The position numbers and the translations under genes were made by a program. From positions 1-13,069 of the forward strand of contig CAJUJW010000065.1 of NCBI GenBank assembly GCA_910586735.1: a DNA stretch of 13,069 nucleotides, given 5' to 3'. How positions within the stretch are numbered: the stretch's first letter is position 1; each line of letters opens with the position of its first letter. The stretch is from an uncultured Oscillibacter sp. Its GTDB lineage: Bacteria > Bacillota > Clostridia > Oscillospirales > Oscillospiraceae. The notes under the pieces were generated by a model. The model saw nothing but the letters and a program-made list of their open reading frames with translations, was not told the origin of the DNA and did no database searches. Positions 4,996-11,486 of this stretch are shown piece by piece.

Positions 4996-6258
4996 TTAAA
5001 TCCGCTCCACCGGGAGGCCCTGGAGGTAGCGGCGGACCGCGTCGAAGGCGTGGTTGGCGGAGAGCCCCTGGATGCGGTCCCGGCGGCGGCGGCCGAAGTC
5101 CAGGGGACGGCAGAAGGTCCCCTCCGGCGTGGCGAGGCCGATGTACACGATGCCCACGGGGACGCCCCGCTCGTCCGGGTCCGGGCCCGCCGAGCCGGTG
5201 ACGGAGACCCCCAGGTCCGCCCCGGTGAGCTGGCGGACCGCCTCCGCCATGGCCCGGGCGCACTCCGCCGAGACGGGGCCGTATTGGTCCAGGATGTCCT
5301 GGGGCACGTGGAGCAGGTCCGCCTTGACGCTGGTCCAATAGCTGACCACGCCGCCCCGGTAGACGGCGGAGGCGCCGGGGATGGCGGTGAGCTTTTCCGC
5401 CACCAGGCCGCCGGTGCAGCTCTCGGCGGTGGACAGGGTCATGTTCCGCCGGAGGAGCTGGGCGTGACAGCACTCCGCCAGGCTCGCGATGTCCACGCCG
5501 TAGATGATGTCCCCCAGGGTTTCGCGGACCATCTCCCAGACGGGGTTCAGCATGGCCTGGGCCTCCGCCTCCGTGGGGGCCTTGGCCGTGGCCCGGAGGC
5601 GGACCTCGAAGGGCTTGGCGTAGGTGGCGAGAGACGGGTTGGTCATATGGGCCATTTTTTCGTGGAGGAGCTGGTCCACGGAGGACTCGCCCATGCCGAA
5701 GGTCATGATGTCCCGGGAGACGATGACCTCGTGGGAGAGGCGGCGCAGGTAGGGCTCCACGTGGCGGCGGAGCATGGTCTCCATCTCGTGGGGCGGGCCG
5801 GGGAGCATGAGGACGTGGACGCCGCCGCATTCAAAGGCGCAGCCGGGGGCGGTGCCCACGGGGTTGTCGAAGACGGCGCAGCCCTCGGGCAGCTGGGCCT
5901 GCTGGGTGTTGTTCTCCGGCATGGGGACGTGGAGGGCGGACTCGTAGAAGGCGCGGATATCCTCCAGGATATCGGGGTGGAGGATGAGGGGCTTTCCGAA
6001 AGCCTCGCAGATGGTCTGCTTGGTGAGGTCGTCATAGGTGGGGCCCAGGCCCCCGGTGGTGATGAGGATGTCCGCCCGGCGGCGGGCGATGTCCAGGGCC
6101 TCCTTGAGGCGCTGGGGGTTGTCGCCCACGACGGTGTGCCAGAAGACGTTGACGCCTAAAGCCGAGAGGCTTTGGCTCAGGACTTGGGCGTTGGTGTTGG
6201 CGATGTTGCCCAGGAGCAATTCGGTGCCTACGGCAATGAGTTCGGCGGTATGTGACAT
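4996..6258 (-). CDS. cinA: CinA, competence/damage-inducible protein A with NMN deamidase domain
   Basis: 420 residues, the normal length of two-domain CinA. Residues 1-170 are the molybdopterin-binding-like (MoCF/COG1058) domain, with AVGTELLLGN near the start and TTGGLGPTYDD at 67-77; this domain is linked to ADP-ribose pyrophosphatase activity. From about residue 262 comes the CinA C-terminal domain (PncC), with AESCTGG at 278-284, RGGVVSYW near 301 and TGSAGPDP at 354-361. It deamidates nicotinamide mononucleotide to nicotinate mononucleotide, recycling the pyridine ring. The ATG has AGGAGG 5-6 bases upstream. No promoter is evident in the 78 bases separating it from the upstream XRE gene on the same strand, so the two are probably co-transcribed. 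A small hairpin (6274-6291) stands just upstream of the ribosome binding site. No recA follows, unlike in streptococci. Confidence 0.95.
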   Translation of the reverse strand: MSHTAELIAVGTELLLGNIANTNAQVLSQSLSALGVNVFWHTVVGDNPQRLKEALDIARRRADILITTGGLGPTYDDLTKQTICEAFGKPLILHPDILEDIRAFYESALHVPMPENNTQQAQLPEGCAVFDNPVGTAPGCAFECGGVHVLMLPGPPHEMETMLRRHVEPYLRRLSHEVIVSRDIMTFGMGESSVDQLLHEKMAHMTNPSLATYAKPFEVRLRATAKAPTEAEAQAMLNPVWEMVRETLGDIIYGVDIASLAECCHAQLLRRNMTLSTAESCTGGLVAEKLTAIPGASAVYRGGVVSYWTSVKADLLHVPQDILDQYGPVSAECARAMAEAVRQLTGADLGVSVTGSAGPDPDERGVPVGIVYIGLATPEGTFCRPLDFGRRRRDRIQGLSANHAFDAVRRYLQGLPVERI

Positions 6259-6262
6259 GGGG

Positions 6263-6293
6263 GCCTCCTTTTTCTCCCCCGAAAGGGGGAGGC
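6263..6293 (-). promoter_or_regulatory. Hairpin next to the cinA ribosome binding site
   Basis: CTCCCCC (6274-6280) and GGGGGAG (6285-6291) form a 7-bp hairpin with a GAAA (TTTC in the mRNA) loop, followed by an A-run and AGGAGG. Alternatively GCCTCC (6263-6268) pairs with GGAGGC (6288-6293), which would bury the Shine-Dalgarno sequence. Either form could affect cinA translation. Confidence 0.4.
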
Positions 6294-6336
6294 GTTTTCC
6301 GGCCCTTGCGGGCGGGGACCTGGCTTCCAGATCGGG

Positions 6337-6567
6337 CTATTCCTTCGGTGTGGGGGTGTCGGTAACGCCCAGTAAGTAGTCTGTGGAGACATGGAAATAC
6401 TCCGCCAAGAGCACCAGCTTTTCAAAGGTGGTTTCCCTGGTTCCGTTTTCCATCGTGCAAATCGCTTTATTGGATAGCCCGATAACTTCCCCTAGCTGCT
6501 TTTGACTTATGCCAGCCTGCTTGCGCAAAAGGGAAAGACGTTCGTCAAATAAAATTTTTTTTTGCAT
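6337..6567 (-). CDS. Small XRE-family helix-turn-helix regulator (first of two paralogues)
   Basis: 76 residues, almost entirely a Cro/C1-type DNA-binding domain. The helix-turn-helix is about residues 20-40 (ISQKQLGEVIGLSNKAICTM). It ends in the typical LAEYFHVSTDYLLGVTD tail found in short XRE repressors of Firmicutes. ATG at 6567 is chosen because AAGGGG lies 5 bases upstream; the in-frame TTG at 6627 falls in the operator-promoter region. It is about 50% alike by eye to the regulator encoded at 6766-7014, sharing the C-terminal tail. The 41-bp palindrome over its promoter suggests autorepression. cinA lies immediately downstream on the same strand. Confidence 0.88.
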   Translation of the reverse strand: MQKKILFDERLSLLRKQAGISQKQLGEVIGLSNKAICTMENGTRETTFEKLVLLAEYFHVSTDYLLGVTDTPTPKE

Positions 6568-6583
6568 AAAAACCCCTTGACAT

Positions 6584-6624
6584 TTTACAATTAGTAGATT
6601 ATCATAGAATCCACTAAAAGTAAA
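6584..6624. promoter_or_regulatory. 41-bp palindromic operator over the XRE promoter
   Basis: The left arm 6584-6600 (TTTACAATTAGTAGATT) matches the reverse complement of the right arm 6608-6624 at 14 of 17 positions, around a 7-base centre (ATCATAG). On the minus strand it covers the likely core promoter: -10 candidates TATGAT (6606-6601) or GATAAT (6603-6598), with a weak TTGTTT upstream (6627-6622). It is much more AT-rich than its surroundings. Best read as the binding site of the XRE protein it precedes; the exact promoter boxes are uncertain. Confidence 0.65.
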
Positions 6625-6765
6625 CAACGGACTCCCCGCACTTGAGGTGCTTGCCTGTCTGGAGAGTCCCCGGTGTGAGGAGGAACGGAAAATTGCGATT
6701 CAACTGTGGGTCGTAGACGAAGAAATTGCGGGGGTCCTTGCGGGTGGGACCCGCCCCCTGCGTGG
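6625..6765. other. Gap between the two XRE genes, possible coding remnant
   Basis: 141 bases with no complete gene. The minus strand has an open frame reading NFFVYDPQLNRNFPFLL and ending just inside the operator. It has no good start or ribosome binding site and is too short to recognise. GGGTCC/GGGACCC near 6732-6751 could form a hairpin after the second XRE gene, but there is no U-run. Confidence 0.3.
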
Positions 6766-7014
6766 TCAGGCAGTTCCTTCGGGGCCGCCCCGCCATGTGG
6801 GGTCATCCGTTATCCCCAGCAGATAGTCTGCGGAGACGTGGAAATACTCCGCCAGGAGGGCCAGCTTTTCAATGGTGGTCCCCCGGTAGCCTCGCTCCAT
6901 CATGCCAATCGCATTTTGTGTCAGCCCCAATGCGTTGGCAAGCTGCATCTGGCTGACAGACTGACTGTTGCGCAGTTGGCGGAGTCGCTCGCCAAAAATT
7001 TTTTTAACTTCCAT
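6766..7014 (-). CDS. Small XRE-family helix-turn-helix regulator (second paralogue)
   Basis: 82 residues. The Cro/C1-type helix-turn-helix is at about residues 20-40 (VSQMQLANALGLTQNAIGMM), followed by TTIEKLALLAEYFHVSADYLLGITD, the same tail as the neighbouring XRE protein. The start ATG at 7014 has AGAGG 4-5 bases upstream. The protein extends a few residues further (DPTWRGGPEGTA) than its sibling. It is divergent from the 82-aa protein at 7096-7344, and the two promoters overlap across one repeat-containing operator, the classic layout of a repressor controlling itself and its divergent neighbour. No toxin, integrase or phage gene is adjacent, so prophage origin is not shown. Confidence 0.88.
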   Translation of the reverse strand: MEVKKIFGERLRQLRNSQSVSQMQLANALGLTQNAIGMMERGYRGTTIEKLALLAEYFHVSADYLLGITDDPTWRGGPEGTA

Positions 7015-7022
7015 ATAACCTC

Positions 7023-7061
7023 TTGGCTCAGCACTATAAGTATGCTACTATAAGTGCTCAA
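7023..7061. promoter_or_regulatory. Overlapping divergent promoters with a repeat operator
   Basis: Minus strand: TTGAGC (7061-7056), 17 bases, TATAGT (7038-7033), for the XRE gene. Plus strand: TTGGCT (7023-7028), 17 bases, TACTAT (7046-7051), for the small protein. ACTATAAGT occurs twice (7033-7041 and 7047-7055), and AGCACT/AGTGCT (7030-7035 and 7053-7058) makes the whole 29-bp block an imperfect palindrome. A protein bound here would block both promoters. Confidence 0.72.
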
Positions 7062-7095
7062 CAAATACAATGTTTTTTTGAAGGATGGACCTGCC

Positions 7096-7344
7096 ATGCT
7101 TGATATCTTAACCGCTCTTCAATATGGCGAACTTACCGGCCTGCGGGGCAAATCCCCCATGGAGGCACCCTACACAATTGCGGAGGAGCGCATCATATGC
7201 CAGCTGCATACGCTGGAGCCAAAGGCGGCTGAAGCATTTCAGAAGGAAATTCAGGTCCTTGCTCTGGAACAGCGGGACGCCGCTTTTCACACCGGCGTCC
7301 GCTTCGGCGCACAGCTCATGGCACAGCTATTAGATGAGTTTTAA
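7096..7344 (+). CDS. 82-aa protein divergent from an XRE regulator (DUF6809-like)
   Basis: 82 residues, MLDILTALQYGELTG to MAQLLDEF, mostly alpha-helical and charged, with no membrane segment or catalytic motif. The layout (a short N-terminal helix, a variable loop, a long Glu/Lys-rich helix, then a FHTGVRFGAQLMAQLL helix) resembles small Clostridia proteins annotated DUF6809, which I recall without being able to check. ATG at 7096 has AAGGATGG about 8 bases upstream; the in-frame ATG at 7054 sits inside the promoter and is not used. Controlled, by position, by the divergent XRE repressor. Function unknown. Confidence 0.72.
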   Translation: MLDILTALQYGELTGLRGKSPMEAPYTIAEERIICQLHTLEPKAAEAFQKEIQVLALEQRDAAFHTGVRFGAQLMAQLLDEF

Positions 7345-7693
7345 TCCTCTTCCCGCATCGACTTCCCCAACCGCCAGGGCAGCGGCAGCGAAAAGAGGAG
7401 GGGGTCAATTCGATGACCGCCAAAACCCCCGCTAGCACTACGCCGCGGGCTGGAGACATTCGTGTCAAACGGTCGGCACCGTGCCGCGCCCCCGTAACCG
7501 CGTCCCCTTGCTTTTCTCTTTTGGACCGTGCACGGCCCGTTTTCTCTTTTCATTCCGGGAATGAAAAGAGAAAATGGGGGGTGCAATGAACCAGCCATCG
7601 CTGGTTGCCAAGCCCCCCGCCCGTCAGGGCGACTCCGGGCTCCCCCTTACGGGGGAGAAAAGCCCCCCCTCCCCGCAGGGGCGAGCACCAGGG
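7345..7693. repeat. Palindrome-rich non-coding region, probable dispersed repeat
   Basis: About 350 bases between convergent genes with no credible frame. It contains a perfect 16-bp inverted repeat (TTTTCTCTTTTCATTC at 7540-7555 with 7559-7574, 3-nt loop). An extra direct copy of TTTTCTCTTTT lies at 7512-7522. There is a CCGTGCACGG palindrome (7526-7535), an AACCAGC/GCTGGTT hairpin near 7589-7606 and a CTCCCCC/GGGGGAG hairpin near 7640-7657. This density of hairpins is typical of intergenic repeat elements, and one of them may also end transcripts from both sides. A multi-copy nature cannot be shown from one window. Confidence 0.5.
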
Positions 7694-8872
7694 TCAAGGC
7701 TTGACCCAGATCCATTCCTCCCCCTCCAGGGCCCGGGCCATAAGGCCCTCAACATCCAGCCTCCCCTCCGCCGCGCGGACATCCTCCACCTTCGGCCGGG
7801 TGGCCGGATGCCTCGGCGTGAACACCGTGCAGCAGTCCTCATAGGGCAGTATGGACGTGTCATAGGTCCCGATCTCCCGGGACATCCGGATGATCTCAAC
7901 CTTGTCCGTGCCGATGAGGGGCCGGAGCACCGGCATCTCCGCCACGTCGTCCGTGACGGCCAGGGCCATCATGGTCTGACTGGCCACCTGCCCCAGGGAC
8001 TCCCCGGTGATCAGGGCCTTGGCCCCCGCCCGCCTGGCGACGGCCTGGGCCAGACGCATCATGAAGCGGCGCATGATGAGGGTGAAATACTCCTCGGGGC
8101 AGTTTTTGCGAATCTCCTCCTGAATCTCCGTGAAGGGCAGAATGTGAACCCGGAGGCGGCCGCAGTAGGCCGTCAGCAGCTTCGCCAGCTCCAGCACCTT
8201 GTCCTGGGCCTGCTGGGAGGTGTAGGGCGGGGAGACGAAGTGGACCATCTCCAGCTCCACGCCCCGGCGGGCCATCATCCAGGAGGATACCGGGCTGTCC
8301 AGCCCGCCGGAGAGCAGGCTGATGGCGTGGCCCCCCATGCCCACCGGGAGGCCCCCCGCGCCGGGGACGGCGGGGGCGTGGACGTAGGCGTGCTTCTCCC
8401 GAATCTCCACGTGAACCGTCAGGTCCGGGTTGTGAACGTCCACCGTCACGTTGGGGAACGCCTCCGCCAGCTCGCCCCCCACGGCCTGGGAGACCTGGAT
8501 GGAGTTCAGGGGGTAGTTCTTGTCCGCCCGCTTGCTCTCCACCTTGAAGCTCTTAGCGGAGGCGAAGGACGCCGCCAGGTAGTCCTTGGCGGTTTCCACA
8601 ATGGCCTCCACCGTCTTCTCGCAGGGGACGGCCCGGGCCACGCTCACCACGCCGAAGACCTGCCGGGCGGCGGCGTAGGCCGCCTCCATGTCGCAGTGGT
8701 CCGTGACGGGCTCGGCGTAGATGGTGCTCTGGCGGATGTAGACCTGGAAGCTGCCGCAGGACTTCAGGCGGCGGGCCACGTTGGCCACCAGCCGGTCCTC
8801 GAAGGAGCGGCGGTTCTGGCCCTTCAGGACCACCTCGCCCAGTTTCAGCAGGAACATTTCGTTTTGGCGCAT
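7694..8872 (-). CDS. thiI: ThiI, tRNA uridine 4-sulfurtransferase
   Basis: 392 residues, the usual length of the short ThiI form without a C-terminal rhodanese domain. It has an N-terminal ferredoxin-like part (about 1-60, LLKLGEVVLKGQNRRSFE), a THUMP RNA-binding domain (about 60-165) and an adenylating PP-loop ATPase domain opened by LSGGLDSP at 187-194. ITGESLGQVASQT (about 288-300) and PYEDCCTVFTP (about 343-353, with the conserved cysteine) follow. It activates U8 of tRNA with ATP for 4-thiouridine formation and may also supply sulfur for thiazole synthesis. GGAGG lies 8 bases before the ATG. A partner cysteine desulfurase, often adjacent, is not in the window. It has its own promoter and is divergent from the gene at 8991. 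Confidence 0.96.
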   Translation of the reverse strand: MRQNEMFLLKLGEVVLKGQNRRSFEDRLVANVARRLKSCGSFQVYIRQSTIYAEPVTDHCDMEAAYAAARQVFGVVSVARAVPCEKTVEAIVETAKDYLAASFASAKSFKVESKRADKNYPLNSIQVSQAVGGELAEAFPNVTVDVHNPDLTVHVEIREKHAYVHAPAVPGAGGLPVGMGGHAISLLSGGLDSPVSSWMMARRGVELEMVHFVSPPYTSQQAQDKVLELAKLLTAYCGRLRVHILPFTEIQEEIRKNCPEEYFTLIMRRFMMRLAQAVARRAGAKALITGESLGQVASQTMMALAVTDDVAEMPVLRPLIGTDKVEIIRMSREIGTYDTSILPYEDCCTVFTPRHPATRPKVEDVRAAEGRLDVEGLMARALEGEEWIWVKP

Positions 8873-8909
8873 GGGATCATCCTCCGTAGATGTTGAATTT
8901 ACGGGTGTT

Positions 8910-8915
8910 ATTATA
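8910..8915 (-). promoter_or_regulatory. -10 box of the thiI promoter
   Basis: A perfect TATAAT on the minus strand, about 38 bases upstream of the thiI ATG. No good -35 box stands 16-18 bases further up (the best is a T-rich TTTTTC), so the promoter may be weak or need an activator. Confidence 0.55.
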
Positions 8916-8955
8916 GCGTATTTGGGGCGGAAGAAAAAGGGGGTTCCCGAAATTT

Positions 8956-8984
8956 TTGCAATTTCACGGGAACTGTGATATGAT
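8956..8984 (+). promoter_or_regulatory. Promoter of the small gene/iron-sulfur flavoprotein unit
   Basis: TTGCAA (8956-8961), a 17-base spacer and TATGAT (8979-8984). The predicted transcription start, about 8991, coincides with the first ATG of the following gene. Confidence 0.75.
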
Positions 8985-8990
8985 GAAATT

Positions 8991-9302
8991 ATGAAACCAG
9001 AGGGGGCGGCGCTGTGGATTCGGATGAACCCGACGCAAAGGGAGTTTTTGAAAATGCTGGGGGATATCCAGGAGGAGTGCGTCCAGCCCGCCCGCTGCCG
9101 GAGGGAAAGCGCCTCCCTGGAGGACGCGTTTTATGATGTAACTTCGGACGTGATAATCCTTATCCTGGAAGCTGTGGACGGATACAGGAAGTCCGGTCCC
9201 CGGCTGCGGATTGTCCGGGAAGAGACCGGCGAAGGCTTGAAGGAGCATCCCTTCATTGAGCTGCACGACGCGGTCTGCGCGTACTTAAAAGGCGTAGAGT
9301 GA
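8991..9302 (+). CDS. Small protein of unknown function, possible leaderless start
   Basis: Up to 103 residues. It is helical, with QREFLKMLGDIQEEC early, a hydrophobic DVTSDVIILILEAVDGY helix in the middle and an acidic helix at the end (HPFIELHDAVCAYLKGVE). I do not recognise a family. The start is uncertain. ATG at 8991 lies 6 bases after the -10 box and would be translated from a leaderless mRNA. ATG at 9024 has no good ribosome binding site. ATG at 9054 has AAAGGGAG 9 bases upstream and would give 82 residues, but would cut into the first helix. The downstream flavoprotein gene follows after 25 bases and is surely co-transcribed. Confidence 0.65.
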   Translation: MKPEGAALWIRMNPTQREFLKMLGDIQEECVQPARCRRESASLEDAFYDVTSDVIILILEAVDGYRKSGPRLRIVREETGEGLKEHPFIELHDAVCAYLKGVE

Positions 9303-9327
9303 CCAAAAAAATAAAGGAGGAACCCCC

Positions 9328-9954
9328 ATGAAAATTGTCGCCATCAACGGAAGTCCCCGCAAGAACGGAAACACCGCCCTGGTCCTGGAGGCCGCGGGCA
9401 GGGAGATTGAGGCCGCCGGGGTGGAGTTCCAGGTCTTTCAGCCCGGCGCCAAGGTCAGGCCCTGCATGGCCTGCTACCACTGCCTGAACACCGGAAGCCT
9501 CCGCTGTGTCCAAAATGACGATGGAGTCAATGAAATCATCGCCGCCTGCATTGAGGCCGACGGCATTCTCCTGGCCTCCCCGGTGTACCACGGGGGCATC
9601 GCCGGGGGCATGAAGTGCGTACTGGACCGCCTCATGCTGGCGGCGGGCTGCGGCGTGAACCAGCTCCACCACAAGGTGGGCGGGGCCCTGTGTACCCTGC
9701 GCCGCAGCGGCGGCATGGAGACCTACCAGCAGCTTCTGGGCACCATGGACGCCATGGAGATGATTTTGATGACCGCCGACTACTGGGGCGCGGTCCACGG
9801 GGCGGACCCCGGCGAGGCCGAAAAGGACGAGGAGGGCATGGCCGTGGCCGCCCGGCTGGGGCGGAACATGGCCTGGATGGTCAAGGTCCTTCACGAGACG
9901 AAGCTCCCCGCCCCGGAGGCGGGCCAGCGGCCTATGATGAATTTTATACGCTGA
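9328..9954 (+). CDS. Iron-sulfur flavoprotein of the NADPH-dependent FMN reductase family
   Basis: 208 residues. The flavodoxin-like fold opens with KIVAINGSPRKNGNT (residues 2-16), whose GSPRKNGNT loop binds FMN phosphate. SPVYHGGIAGGMKCVLDR (about 89-106) is the second flavin-contact region. Between them, cysteines at 46, 49, 52 and 60 form CX2CX2CX7C, the compact motif of archaeal and clostridial iron-sulfur flavoproteins (Isf), which holds a [4Fe-4S] cluster and passes electrons, for example from ferredoxin, often linked to oxidative stress. AGGAGG stands 7 bases before the ATG. It is in a two-gene unit with the small gene upstream and is followed by a terminator. The electron acceptor is unknown. 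Confidence 0.88.
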   Translation: MKIVAINGSPRKNGNTALVLEAAGREIEAAGVEFQVFQPGAKVRPCMACYHCLNTGSLRCVQNDDGVNEIIAACIEADGILLASPVYHGGIAGGMKCVLDRLMLAAGCGVNQLHHKVGGALCTLRRSGGMETYQQLLGTMDAMEMILMTADYWGAVHGADPGEAEKDEEGMAVAARLGRNMAWMVKVLHETKLPAPEAGQRPMMNFIR

Positions 9955-9968
9955 TGTGTCAATGCTTC

Positions 9969-10001
9969 AAGGCGGCTTGCTTAGGCGGGCCGCCTTTTTT
10001 T
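9969..10001 (+). terminator. Terminator after the flavoprotein gene
   Basis: AAGGCGGC (9969-9976) pairs with GCCGCCTT (9989-9996) around a 12-nt loop, followed by a T-run to 10001. It lies 15 bases after the stop codon. Confidence 0.88.
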
Positions 10002-10023
10002 CTGCAAATTACATGGTAAGATA

Positions 10024-10053
10024 TTGACTTTTTGTGATCTTTTGGCGTATGAT
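10024..10053 (+). promoter_or_regulatory. Promoter of the recombinase-like gene
   Basis: TTGACT (10024-10029), an 18-base spacer and TATGAT (10048-10053). The leader of about 110 nt holds a palindrome GCGGAAATTCCGC (10086-10098), which could be a hairpin or a regulator site. Confidence 0.7.
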
Positions 10054-10169
10054 GCTAACAGAAAAACCACCGTATTAATTGCCATGCGGAAATTCCGCTG
10101 ACTTTGACAGGATTGCGTTTGCGTTTAATGGTTGTAACAAAAAGGAACTGCCGGGAGGAGAGAGGCGCT

Positions 10170-11486
10170 ATGCAGGAATACGTTGTCAACCGGCCCGACG
10201 AGGAGGCCATGGAGCGGGCGCTGCTGGAGAACCCCGCCAACGCCGCGGGGACCGTCCTGCGCCTGGCGTGGCAGGCCGGGCTGCTGCGGGACGAAATCCA
10301 GCGCCTTACCTGGGAGCGGGTGGACTTCCTGGACCAGTGCCTCGTGCTGCCGGACCGGAAGGTTCCCATCGGCCGGCCTCTGGCGGACTGGCTCCAGGCC
10401 CTGCGGGACGGGCGGGACCGCAGTCAGGAGGCTGTGGTTCTCTCCGACCGGGACGGGAAACCCCTGACCCCCCAGTCTATTTCCCGTCTGGCCCGGCAGG
10501 CGCTGGACAAACAAGGGCTGCATGAGGTGCGGCTCATCGACCTGCGTCACGACTTTGTCCTCCGGCAGCTGGAGGAGCACGACTGGCAGTACGTCTCCCG
10601 CATCACCGGCGTGGAGGCCGCGGGGCTGAACGTCCACTTTGCCGGGCATCTGGAGGGGAGGAAGCTCTCTACCCGCATCCGCCGGGAGTCCGCCGTCCGC
10701 ATTGACGAGTTCGCCCTGTGGAAGCTGCTGAGGTCCGAGGGGACCAGCCCCGCCGGGGTGACCCTGTGGCTGGCCTGGCAGGCGGGACTGCGGCTGGAGG
10801 AAATCGTCGGCCTGACCTGGGACCAGGTGCGGGGGGACCGGCTGTGCCTCCCCCAGCGGGAGGTTCCCCTGTCCGCCGGGACCAAGCGGATTTTGGAGGA
10901 GCTGGGCGGCCGGGAGGGTCCCGTCCTCACCGCGCCGAGGAGCGGCCTGCCCTATGACCGGACCCGGCTTTCCAAGCTGGTCCGGGCCGCATTGATCCGG
11001 GCGGGGCTGGATAATTTGACCCTGCGGGACCTGCGGGTGGACTGCGCCCTGCGCTCCGGCGGGGAGGGGCAGATTCTCTCCCAGGTCCGCCGGCAGGGCT
11101 GGACCACCCGGAATGAGGTCTGCGCCCTGCTGGGCGTCTCCCGGCCCGTCGCTTACAACCGGCTCAAGCAGATGGTGAGCCGGGGGCGGCTGACTCAGGT
11201 GGGGGCGCGGTACTACCTCCCTGAAAGCGTGGTGCCGCCCCAGCGGCAGGAGGCCGCCGTGCTGGAGTATCTGGCGCGAGAGGGCTTCGCCTACCGCCAG
11301 GACGTGGCCCGGCTGCTGGGCATCGGCGTGAGCCAGTGCCGGCCGCTGCTCCAGCGAATGCTGGCGCGGGGCGTTATCGCGCAGGACCGGCAGAGATACA
11401 TATTAAATAGCAGGGAGATTTCGCGGGAAGAGGACGCCGGAGCCGCGGTGCCTGCGGCGGGAGGAGGCAAAAAGGGGGAAGTCTAA
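10170..11486 (+). CDS. Duplicated, degenerate tyrosine-recombinase-like protein with winged-helix domains
   Basis: 438 residues from ATG at 10170 (GGAGGAG 9 bases upstream). Two copies of a recombinase-core-like unit are visible. Copy 1 has LRLAWQAGLLRDEIQRLTW (30-48) and LIDLRHDF (122-129). Copy 2 has LWLAWQAGLRLEEIVGLTW (199-217) and LTLRDLRVD (283-291), offset by about 168 residues. Each keeps both arginines (R40/R126 and R208/R289). Each lacks the HxxR histidine (I123, R286), and neither has a convincing late His or Tyr nucleophile. From about 305 there are two winged-helix-like segments: GWTTRNEVCALLGVSRPVAY...RGRLTQVGARYYL and EGFAYRQDVARLLGIGVSQC...RGVIAQDRQRYIL. Catalysis is unlikely; DNA binding is likely. 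It has its own promoter and sits just before an SLH surface-protein gene. A regulator built on an integrase fold is the simplest reading. Confidence 0.75.
   Translation: MQEYVVNRPDEEAMERALLENPANAAGTVLRLAWQAGLLRDEIQRLTWERVDFLDQCLVLPDRKVPIGRPLADWLQALRDGRDRSQEAVVLSDRDGKPLTPQSISRLARQALDKQGLHEVRLIDLRHDFVLRQLEEHDWQYVSRITGVEAAGLNVHFAGHLEGRKLSTRIRRESAVRIDEFALWKLLRSEGTSPAGVTLWLAWQAGLRLEEIVGLTWDQVRGDRLCLPQREVPLSAGTKRILEELGGREGPVLTAPRSGLPYDRTRLSKLVRAALIRAGLDNLTLRDLRVDCALRSGGEGQILSQVRRQGWTTRNEVCALLGVSRPVAYNRLKQMVSRGRLTQVGARYYLPESVVPPQRQEAAVLEYLAREGFAYRQDVARLLGIGVSQCRPLLQRMLARGVIAQDRQRYILNSREISREEDAGAAVPAAGGGKKGEV

Noticed and set aside
4795..6159. 454-aa plus-strand open frame over cinA
   Set aside because: Antisense shadow of cinA with Gly/Val/His-rich composition. 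CinA has motifs, a ribosome binding site and normal length.
7574..8896. 440-aa plus-strand open frame over thiI
   Set aside because: Antisense shadow; ThiI on the other strand has full PP-loop and THUMP signatures.
10170..11486. Active site-specific integrase marking a genomic island
   Set aside because: Both recombinase-like copies lack the catalytic histidine and tyrosine, and no attachment-site repeats, tRNA or phage genes are nearby.
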